NCBI GenBank assembly: GCA_003566475.1
Contig: PXDE01000329.1
Span: forward strand, 1 to 5,228
Direction: 5' to 3'
From: PVC group bacterium
GTDB lineage: Bacteria; Verrucomicrobiota; Kiritimatiellia; SS1-B-03-39; PXDE01
Length of the DNA: 5,228 bases
Shown: piece after piece, positions 1 through 4,939 of the stretch
Position numbering within the stretch: position 1 is the stretch's first letter
How the letters are laid out: each line of letters opens with the position of its first letter
Notes under the pieces: generated by a model
What the model saw: the letters and a program-made list of their open reading frames with translations, nothing else
What the model was told of the DNA's origin: nothing
Databases searched by the model: none
Position numbers and translations under genes: made by a program

Positions 1-190
1 CCTGACGCAGCCGCCGCTGCCGGAACACCGCCGGCTGGAAGCTCAGGTAGAGAATCAGGCCCAGATACGGCTGGAACAGGATCACGGCCAGCCAGGCCAG
101 CGCCGTCACCGGACGGCGGTGACGCGACACCACCAGCACCGCGCCGATGCGGATGAGCCATTCGAGGAAGTAGATGATTTCGTAGAGCAT
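1..190 (-). CDS. Cardiolipin synthase / phospholipase-D-like protein, N-terminal part (runs off window)
   Basis: Only the first 63 codons are present. The gene starts at an ATG at 190 and leaves through the left edge. The translation begins MLYEIIYFLEWLIRIGAVLV, followed by SRHRRPVTALAWLAVILF, then QPYLGLILYL. This gives two hydrophobic helices joined by a short basic loop, with a W-L-x-V-I-x-F-x-P-x-x-G-L-x-L-Y signature in the second. That arrangement is typical of the membrane N-terminus of bacterial cardiolipin synthases, which join two phosphatidylglycerols (or use another phosphatidyl donor) through two HKD phospholipase-D motifs. Those motifs would lie outside the window, so catalytic competence cannot be judged. 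A GGAGG (203-207) sits 12 nt upstream of the start, a slightly long spacing. It is divergent from the flippase. It is probably a housekeeping phospholipid gene bordering the glycan cluster rather than part of it. Another PLD-family membrane protein remains possible. Confidence 0.72.
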   Translation of the reverse strand, partial: MLYEIIYFLEWLIRIGAVLVVSRHRRPVTALAWLAVILFQPYLGLILYLSFQPAVFRQRRLRQ

Positions 191-230
191 GGAAGGGCGG
201 AACCTCCGATGGCGCTGACCCTAGACGGGT

Positions 231-263
231 TTGGGCTTGGTCACGAGTCCGCGTTGGGCTAGG
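231..263. repeat. Imperfect 10-bp direct repeat TTGGGCTWGG, 23 bp apart
   Basis: TTGGGCTTGG at 231-240 and TTGGGCTAGG at 254-263 match at 9 of 10 positions, with starts 23 bp apart, slightly more than two helical turns. The second copy runs into the flippase Shine-Dalgarno (261-265). A repeated site at this spacing in a divergent promoter region could be an operator, but a 10-mer rich in G can arise by chance. Function is inference. Confidence 0.3.
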
Positions 264-265
264 AG
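261..265 (+). promoter_or_regulatory. Ribosome binding site of the flippase gene
   Basis: AGGAG lies 5 nt before the ATG at 271. It is the strongest Shine-Dalgarno on the plus strand in the window and fixes the flippase start. Confidence 0.7.
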
Positions 266-270
266 AGGCC

Positions 271-1584
271 ATGCGCAATGGATCCGACCCCACCGGGCCG
301 GGCCCCACCGACCGCCGGGGGGCGTCGGCGGACCTGCTCCGACACAGTCTGCTGCTGGTGGGCGCGAGTCAGATCGGCAATGTGCTGAACGCCGGGTTCC
401 ACGCTCTCATGGGCCGGCGCCTGCCTGCGGACGAGTACGGGATCCTCTACGCCATGGTGGGGCTGACCGCGCTCCTTGGCCTTCCCCTCGCCGCCATCCA
501 CAATGCGGTCACCTACTACACCGCCCAGGCCTGCCAGGAGGGCCGGGGCGAGGATGTGGGGCCCATCCTCCGGCGCTGGGCGGTTCGGATGGGAGGCGTG
601 GGGGCGGCGGTCCTGGTGGCGGGACTCGCGGCATCGGGCCCGCTGGCGCGGTTCTACCAGCTTGAGGATCTGGAGCCGCTCCGGGCCGCCCTGGTGGTGG
701 CGGCGCTGATGATGGTCCTTCCGGTGGCCTCCGGAGGCCTGCTGGGCCAGGGCCGGATGCTGGCCTTCTCCGGCTACCAGGTGGCCTGGCCCGCGCTCCG
801 GCTGGCCGGGGGGGCGGCACTGATCGCACTGGGGACCGCCCGTGCGACGGCCGGCCTGTGGGGACATGCGGCGGCGCTGGTGGTGACCGGTGCGGGCGCG
901 GTGGTTGTACTGGCCCGGCCTGCACGGGCGGCGTCTGGCGGGACGCGGGGCGACACGGCCCGGCCGGACCGCTATCTGGTCGGGTCGCTGGCCATTCTGT
1001 TGGGCTTCGGCCTGCTCGCCAACGCCGACGCCGCCCTGGTGAAGCGGTATTTCGAGCCTGCTCTGGCCGGACAGTTCGCCATGGCCGCCACCATCGCCCG
1101 TATCGTGGTGTTTCTTCCCCAGCCCATCGCGACCGCGCTGTTTCCCCGCGTGGTGGCGGTGGGCCGGGCGCAGGCCCACCATTGGCCGGCCCTTCGCCAG
1201 GCCCTTCTCTATGTCTCGGCTCTTACCCTGGTCGCCGTCATCGGCTGCTCGCTGTTGCCAGGTCTTCCGTTGCGCGTTCTCTACGGGATCCGCGACCCGT
1301 CGCCCGACCTGGTGCGTCTGGTTCGGGTGGTGGCCTGGGCCATGTCGCCCCTGGCCCCGGTCTTCCTGCTGGTCCACTTCGAACTCGCCCAGGCCCGGTA
1401 TTCCGCTCTGATGCCGATCCTCCTCGCCACCGGTCTGTTCGTGGGAGGGGTGGCCCTGTTCCACGCCAGCCTGCTTCACGTCGCCGTCGCCATGGGGACG
1501 GCGGGCATGGTGGCCATCCTGGGCGTCGGCGCCGTGGTCCGGGCCGAAGCTCTGCGCGGTACCCCCTCCACCCCCGGCGCCTGA
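271..1584 (+). CDS. Polysaccharide flippase, Wzx/MOP-exporter type membrane protein
   Basis: This 437-residue protein is almost entirely hydrophobic. About 12 membrane helices can be seen, near residues 24-46, 57-79, 107-124, 137-156, 172-189, 195-214, 234-254, 266-290, 311-333, 347-371, 378-398 and 400-424. A cytoplasmic linker rich in Ala, Arg and Gly (216-233) divides the protein into two six-helix halves, as in the MOP superfamily. The helix 7-8 region, with NADAALVKRYFEP (251-263), then AGQFAMAATIAR, then P-x-x-x-x-x-LFPRV (284-294), resembles the D-x-x-x-x-x-x-x-x-x-x-x-G-x-[YF] and LFPRV features of O-antigen and capsule flippases. Such proteins move undecaprenyl-linked oligosaccharides from the inner to the outer face of the cytoplasmic membrane. 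Length is normal for the family, and the start is fixed by AGGAG. It is transcribed alone, convergently with the glycosyltransferase operon, so it is not co-transcribed with its presumed partners. The substrate is unknown. Very high GC (49 of 60 bases at 781-840). Confidence 0.85.
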   Translation: MRNGSDPTGPGPTDRRGASADLLRHSLLLVGASQIGNVLNAGFHALMGRRLPADEYGILYAMVGLTALLGLPLAAIHNAVTYYTAQACQEGRGEDVGPILRRWAVRMGGVGAAVLVAGLAASGPLARFYQLEDLEPLRAALVVAALMMVLPVASGGLLGQGRMLAFSGYQVAWPALRLAGGAALIALGTARATAGLWGHAAALVVTGAGAVVVLARPARAASGGTRGDTARPDRYLVGSLAILLGFGLLANADAALVKRYFEPALAGQFAMAATIARIVVFLPQPIATALFPRVVAVGRAQAHHWPALRQALLYVSALTLVAVIGCSLLPGLPLRVLYGIRDPSPDLVRLVRVVAWAMSPLAPVFLLVHFELAQARYSALMPILLATGLFVGGVALFHASLLHVAVAMGTAGMVAILGVGAVVRAEALRGTPSTPGA

Positions 1585-1597
1585 CGTGCGGGTGGGG
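1566..1597. terminator. Possible bidirectional hairpin at the convergent gene junction
   Basis: CTCCACCC (1566-1573) pairs with GGGTGGGG (1590-1597), giving an eight-pair stem with one G-U pair in plus-strand RNA and a 16-nt loop. It covers the end of the flippase gene, its stop codon and the whole 13-bp gap before the stop codon of the facing glycosyltransferase. There is no T-run on either side, so it is not a classical intrinsic terminator. Stem-loops without U-runs at convergent junctions are sometimes used in GC-rich genomes, but chance pairing of G- and C-rich stretches is also plausible. Confidence 0.25.
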
Positions 1598-2761
1598 TCA
1601 GCTCGGCCCGTCGCCCGTTCCCAGGGCGGGGCAGGCGGCGCGGAAGGCGGCGTAGGTCCGGTCGAAGCTGAACTGGGACGCGTACGTGGCGGCGGCGCGG
1701 CACCGGGCGGCGTAGGCGTCGGGACGGTCGCGCCATTCCTCGTTTAGCCGGAGCAGAGCTTGCGCCATGGCCTCCGGAGATTCCCGGGTGAGGATGCCCG
1801 CTTCGGGCGTCACCGAGTCGCGGAGGCCCGACACGTCGTAGGCCACAACCGGGGTTGCGCAGGCGTTGGCCTCGAGCACCACCAGGCCCCAGCCCTCCTT
1901 GGCCGAGGCGAGGCAGACCGCATGGGCCGCCACGTACAGGCGGTCGAGCCCGGCCTCGCGGATCGGGCCATGGAAGGTGACCTGCTCAAGCAGGCCCTGC
2001 CGCCGGAGAAAGGTCCGCATGGCCTCGTCCTCGGTCCCCCGTCCGGCCACCACCAGATGAACATCCGGAATCCGGGCGGCCAGCGCCGCGAACGCCCGGG
2101 CCACATGGATCGGGCGCTTCGATTTCCGGGTGCCCACCGTGAGCACCGTGAACCGCTCCGCCTTGCCTTCGCCCGGGGGAGGAAGCCCGGGCGAGGGCGG
2201 GCGGCTGGCCATGGGCAGCACCTGGACCTGCCCGGTCCCGAATCCCACGCCGAGGAGATCCCGGCGGGTGGAGGGCGACACGGTGATCACCGGCCCGCGG
2301 AACGTCCGGGCCAGGCGCCGGAGCGCGATTCGCTCCGCGCACCACCCCGGCACGCTGAGCAGCGGCCCCACCCCCCGGGACAGGCCGGGAAACCGGGTCT
2401 GATGAAACCACATGCGGCCCTGGACATGGTGCAGGAACAGGCAGGAGCGGCCGGGGCGGTCCAGGCAGGCCCGTGAGCCAAGGCAGTTGAACACATCGAC
2501 CAGAAAGGCGTCGGCCAGATCCTTCCGATCCCGGAGGACCCTGCGGAGGCCTGGGAAGCTGACCATGCCAGTCCCATGCCGAAGGATCCGGATCCCATCC
2601 CGTTCCTCCATCGGGGCCGCTCCCGGGAATCCCGGGACGAGGTGGGTCACCGCGAAACCGTCGGCGGCGAGGTGGCGCGACAGTTCCTGATGCACCCGCT
2701 CCGCCCCGCCGGCGTGCGGATGCTCGATGTCTTTCCAGGCTAGGAACACCACCTGCTTCAT
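1598..2761 (-). CDS. Glycosyltransferase family 4 (GT-B fold), last gene of the operon
   Basis: The protein has 387 residues when started at the ATG at 2761. The N-terminal Rossmann domain (about 1-185) opens with FLAWKDIEHPHAGGAER (6-22), whose W-x-D-x-x-H-P-x-A-G-G-A-E pattern marks a known GT4 subgroup with the glycine-rich acceptor loop. HHVQGRMWF (111-119) and VITVSPSTRRDL (158-169) are also typical of it. The C-terminal domain starts near FTVLTVGTRKSKRP (204-217), and carries the retaining-GT E-x7-E signature, E289 and E297, in KEGWGLVVLEANA. The enzyme should transfer a sugar from a nucleotide sugar to a lipid-linked acceptor on the inner membrane face; donor and acceptor cannot be read from the sequence. 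The start at 2761 is preferred over a GTG at 2776 because AGGA lies 7 nt upstream and the conserved domain begins at residue 4. It follows the previous gene by 4 nt. Unusual: a Pro/Gly linker (187-199) encoded by a strong palindrome. Confidence 0.88.
   Translation of the reverse strand: MKQVVFLAWKDIEHPHAGGAERVHQELSRHLAADGFAVTHLVPGFPGAAPMEERDGIRILRHGTGMVSFPGLRRVLRDRKDLADAFLVDVFNCLGSRACLDRPGRSCLFLHHVQGRMWFHQTRFPGLSRGVGPLLSVPGWCAERIALRRLARTFRGPVITVSPSTRRDLLGVGFGTGQVQVLPMASRPPSPGLPPPGEGKAERFTVLTVGTRKSKRPIHVARAFAALAARIPDVHLVVAGRGTEDEAMRTFLRRQGLLEQVTFHGPIREAGLDRLYVAAHAVCLASAKEGWGLVVLEANACATPVVAYDVSGLRDSVTPEAGILTRESPEAMAQALLRLNEEWRDRPDAYAARCRAAATYASQFSFDRTYAAFRAACPALGTGDGPS
2165..2198. repeat. 13-bp inverted repeat with 8-nt loop inside the glycosyltransferase gene
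   Basis: The left arm at 2165-2177 (GCCTTCGCCCGGG) and right arm at 2186-2198 (CCCGGGCGAGGGC) are complementary at 12 of 13 positions. They are separated by GGAGGAAG. On the minus strand the repeat encodes about residues 189-199 (SPGLPPPGEG), which is the linker between the two Rossmann domains. The odd pair (2168/2195) is a G-U wobble in plus-strand RNA and a mismatch in the mRNA. It looks like a palindromic unit tolerated in a flexible linker, but a second copy cannot be shown within this window. Confidence 0.55.
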
Positions 2762-2765
2762 GGAA

Positions 2766-3977
2766 CTATCCTGCACGCGAGGGCCATGAACTCATAGCCT
2801 CCAGGAAGGAAGCACCAACGCGCTTCCAATCATAGCGGGACATGAAGTCGTCTGCTTCGTGCTGGTTAAGGACTTCCTCACCATGACGTCGCCGGCGGAC
2901 GAGATTCTCCGCCAATCTGGCGAATCGCATGGCTTCGAAACATGGCGCATAGGTTATGCCGTCCCCGAAAATCTGTCGGTAAGCCGCCAGTTCGAAAGCG
3001 ATGACTGGGAGTCCACAGGCGAGCGCCTCGGCCATCACGATGCCCCAGCTTTCGTGTGTGCTAGGCATGAGGAAGACCCTGGCTGACTTGAGAAGGTGAA
3101 ACCGCTTCGGTCCGGTGACGAAACCTGGGAAGGAGGTCGCCTGACGAGCTGCGGGTGACAGCATCGGAATGAGATGCTCCTGGATATCTCCGACCATCAG
3201 GGCCCGAAATCCATCGATCCTGGAGGCAAGCTCGTTCAAGGTGGCGGCTAGGTGGTCAAGCCCCTTCTGGCGATGGAGGCGACCAAGCCAGACAACGTCG
3301 AAGGTGAGGGGGGGGGCGGCAAGGCTGCGGATGGCATCGGCATCTATGCCATTCGGAAGACAGAAAAGCTCCTGGGGACCGAATCCCATCTTGCGCAGAG
3401 TCGGAGCCATATCGGGATGCACATAGAAGATGCGCTTCTCCGGACTCGACCGCAACATCCGTAACCCGAAAGACTGGCTGAGGGCGGCATGAAGCGAAGC
3501 CATGCGTCCCGATGCCACGTCTGGCCTGGTCCTTAGGATGAGTTCCTTGAAGCTAGGAGCCAGCATATGGATGATAACGCCCTTTCGTCTCGCCGGGCAA
3601 CGGACCGCAGGCACCACATCGAACCAGAAATGGGTGCTGGCATACACCACATCATCCTGATTGATGCCCTGCAGGAGCCGCTGGGTTCGGCGTGTCTTTG
3701 ACAGATAGCTTCTGAACAGTCGGAACTGGCCGGCAATCGTTGTCGCATCCAGCGGCGGTAGAACCTCGTCGTCGGTCGGCAGCCACTCGCCACGGAGTCC
3801 CTGCTGCGCAAGGTGATCTCCCAAGGCGTGGCCGCCAATGTAGAGAGTCGGCCATCCTGCGGCTTCGGCTTCTTTCGCCATGTGGAAGAGATGGATGTCC
3901 CCACCAGCGACATGCCGTCCATAGAGACCGTTGGCTAGGAAAACGATTCTGCTCGGCGACAGAGGTGCGGGGAGCAC
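2766..3977 (-). CDS. Glycosyltransferase family 4 (GT-B fold), middle gene, with poly-C tract
   Basis: The protein has 403 residues from a GTG at 3977. The N-terminal domain begins with IVFLANGLYGRHVAGGD (11-27), a beta strand followed by the G-G-D acceptor loop of GT4 enzymes. The C-terminal domain carries FCLPNGID (205-212), VVWLGRLHRQKGLDHL (228-243, the donor-phosphate region with K238) and HESWGIVMAEALACGLPVIA. In the last, E309 and E317 form the E-x7-E signature of retaining family-4 enzymes. It should add a sugar to the growing lipid-linked glycan at the cytoplasmic membrane; the donor is unknown. The start was chosen because it lies 2 nt after the preceding stop and leaves ten residues before the first strand. 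An open frame continues to 4154, but that would overlap the methyltransferase gene by 175 nt with non-domain sequence. Base composition is clearly lower in GC than in the neighbouring glycosyltransferase. Nine consecutive C residues of the coding strand (3308-3316) encode part of AAPPL (220-224). Confidence 0.85.
   Translation of the reverse strand: MLPAPLSPSRIVFLANGLYGRHVAGGDIHLFHMAKEAEAAGWPTLYIGGHALGDHLAQQGLRGEWLPTDDEVLPPLDATTIAGQFRLFRSYLSKTRRTQRLLQGINQDDVVYASTHFWFDVVPAVRCPARRKGVIIHMLAPSFKELILRTRPDVASGRMASLHAALSQSFGLRMLRSSPEKRIFYVHPDMAPTLRKMGFGPQELFCLPNGIDADAIRSLAAPPLTFDVVWLGRLHRQKGLDHLAATLNELASRIDGFRALMVGDIQEHLIPMLSPAARQATSFPGFVTGPKRFHLLKSARVFLMPSTHESWGIVMAEALACGLPVIAFELAAYRQIFGDGITYAPCFEAMRFARLAENLVRRRRHGEEVLNQHEADDFMSRYDWKRVGASFLEAMSSWPSRAG
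2769..2772 (-). promoter_or_regulatory. Shine-Dalgarno overlapping the upstream stop codon (last glycosyltransferase)
   Basis: Read on the minus strand, AGGA is followed directly by TAGTTCC and then ATG at 2761, so the final coding bases of the upstream gene (GCA GGA TAG) also supply the ribosome binding site. The layout suggests termination-reinitiation coupling, and it decides the start at 2761 over the GTG at 2776. Confidence 0.5.
3308..3316. repeat. Nine-base homopolymer (G on plus, C on coding strand) inside glycosyltransferase
   Basis: Nine G in a row on the plus strand, hence nine C in the mRNA-sense strand, encode the junction of A221, P222, P223 and L224 just before the C-terminal Rossmann domain. 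It is the longest homopolymer I see in the window. Tracts of this length are prone to slippage. The consequences of gaining or losing one base are given in the findings. Confidence 0.9.
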
Positions 3978-3979
3978 GG

Positions 3980-4933
3980 CTATCCGGGGTGCCCGAATGA
4001 TGAAGAGAGGCCAGGGCTGCTGCGGTGGCCGGCCCGGTCGGGTGCTTCCCCGGTGCTGGACCGGGCAGGATGGACCGCCTCGTTGGTTTCCCCAACCTCC
4101 TCGGAGCCGGAGATGAACAGGAAGTCGATCGGCCCGAGCCGGACATGCCGCCAATCCTCACCGAGGATCTCCTTAGCAATAGGTAGATCGCTCGGGTCGT
4201 GCAGTTCGAGGAGCACATATCGGGTCCGCTTCAACATAAGCTTGGCACCCTTCAGAACCTCGATGTCGTGGCCTTCGGCATCGATTTTGAGGAGAAATAC
4301 GTCTTGATCCGTAACGATCTGGTCAAGCCTTCGGCAGGATACGGGGCGCGACCTTCCATGGGGAACAATGTAGACAGGCTCCAGCGAGGCGGTGGTGTCG
4401 CCATCCTGATTGAGGTGGAGTTCGCGTGTGCCTTCTTGGCTCGAGCATGCTGCGGCGACGCACTCAATGTCGGGCTGGTTTCGGATGGCATACTCTTTGA
4501 TCCGGTCAACCATGGTCTCCTGGGGTTCGATGGCCAGAATTCGGGCACCCGGGTTCAAGGTGTGAATGTAGTGGGTAAAGATTCCGACGTTCGCACCCAC
4601 ATCGATGACGAAGGGCCGGTCCGCCATGGGCAGGGCATGTCGCCATAGGGGATGGTCGAGGTCTCGTTCGATAAAGATCGACCAGTAGGAGACGAGGGAG
4701 AGAGCACGGGTGATCTCGAATCCGAAAGGATCGGTCCATGGCTTGGGGTCTTTCCGGGTCACGGTGAAGTGCACACGTCGCACCAGTAGAGAGCAAGCGG
4801 ATCGCGGGTACGCCCGTGCAAAGGCGACCCAGCCTCGCAGGGATGGGTACCAATGGAGCCAAAGGTATTTCAGTCGCATGGATGTACCTGGGAGTTCAGG
4901 GATTCGGGGTTCATAGCGGCAGCCATTGCGCAT
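3980..4933 (-). CDS. FkbM-family SAM-dependent methyltransferase
   Basis: The product has 317 residues from the ATG at 4933. The class I methyltransferase core starts with FVIDVGANVGIFT (108-120, the SAM-binding glycine loop), followed by ILAIEP (132-137), where E136 would contact the SAM ribose. LLKIDAEGHDIEVLKGA (214-230) is the diagnostic FkbM segment, and LLELHD (241-246) and DFLFISG (270-276) are the last strands. FkbM proteins O-methylate hydroxyl groups. In surface-glycan loci they are thought to methylate sugars, which may cap or modify a chain; the exact substrate is not predictable. The ATG at 4933 is 6 nt after the previous stop, which favours it. The ATG at 4879 (MRLKYLW, 299 residues) is a serious alternative because residues 1-18 look unconserved and neither start has a strong Shine-Dalgarno. 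A Ser/Gly/Pro-rich tail of about 41 residues follows the domain. GC content is low for the window (29 of 60 bases at 4261-4320). Confidence 0.86.
   Translation of the reverse strand: MRNGCRYEPRIPELPGTSMRLKYLWLHWYPSLRGWVAFARAYPRSACSLLVRRVHFTVTRKDPKPWTDPFGFEITRALSLVSYWSIFIERDLDHPLWRHALPMADRPFVIDVGANVGIFTHYIHTLNPGARILAIEPQETMVDRIKEYAIRNQPDIECVAAACSSQEGTRELHLNQDGDTTASLEPVYIVPHGRSRPVSCRRLDQIVTDQDVFLLKIDAEGHDIEVLKGAKLMLKRTRYVLLELHDPSDLPIAKEILGEDWRHVRLGPIDFLFISGSEEVGETNEAVHPARSSTGEAPDRAGHRSSPGLSSSFGHPG
3983..3985 (-). promoter_or_regulatory. Short Shine-Dalgarno overlapping the methyltransferase stop (middle glycosyltransferase)
   Basis: On the minus strand the sequence reads CGGATAGCCGTG: GGA, the methyltransferase stop TAG, CC, then the proposed GTG start at 3977. 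The spacing of 5 nt is acceptable but the match is only three bases. The arrangement is the same as at the next junction (AGGATAGTTCCATG), which supports the chosen start. Confidence 0.35.
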
Positions 4934-4939
4934 CGAGCT

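Larger units (their letters stand above)
191..270. promoter_or_regulatory. Divergent intergenic region between cardiolipin-synthase-like gene and flippase
   Basis: This 80-bp gap separates two genes that point away from each other, so it should hold the promoters of both, assuming neither is read from farther upstream. It contains the ribosome binding sites for both sides (GGAGG on the minus strand at 203-207, AGGAG on the plus strand at 261-265). It also holds an imperfect direct repeat, described separately. I found no convincing -35/-10 pair on either strand. The region is GC-rich and any promoter is not a close sigma-70 consensus. The role is inferred from gene orientation. Confidence 0.45.

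Noticed and set aside
259..1479. Long minus-strand open frame (406 codons) opposite the flippase
   Set aside because: Its translation is rich in Gln, His, Arg and Gly without hydrophobic or domain pattern, as expected for the antisense of a GC-rich membrane-protein gene; the plus strand has a clear flippase with a good ribosome binding site.
858..1655. Plus-strand open frame (265 codons) in another frame over the flippase
   Set aside because: Composition is Gly/Arg/Pro-dominated, there is no recognisable domain, and it overlaps the real gene; it is a result of few stop codons in high-GC DNA.
1760..2476. Plus-strand open frame (238 codons) opposite the last glycosyltransferase
   Set aside because: It is antisense to a protein with clear GT4 motifs and shows only Arg/Gly/His/Pro-rich sequence.
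2621..2637. Tandem TCCCGGGA octamers
   Set aside because: The two copies encode a Pro-Gly/Phe-Pro-Gly stretch with CCG GGA codons; this is explained by codon use in GC-rich DNA and is too short to call a repeat element.
2762..2776. GTG at 2776 as start of the last glycosyltransferase
   Set aside because: It has no Shine-Dalgarno and overlaps the upstream gene; the ATG at 2761 has AGGA at 7 nt and starts directly at the conserved domain.
3978..4154. 59-residue N-terminal extension of the middle glycosyltransferase (start at 4154)
   Set aside because: It would overlap the methyltransferase gene by 175 nt, is Arg/Pro/Gly-rich with no GT-B features, and the first beta strand begins only after the GTG at 3977.
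4199..4648. Plus-strand open frame (149 codons) opposite the methyltransferase
   Set aside because: Its amino-acid composition looks more protein-like than the others, but it is wholly antisense to the SAM-binding and FkbM motifs and has no clear ribosome binding site.
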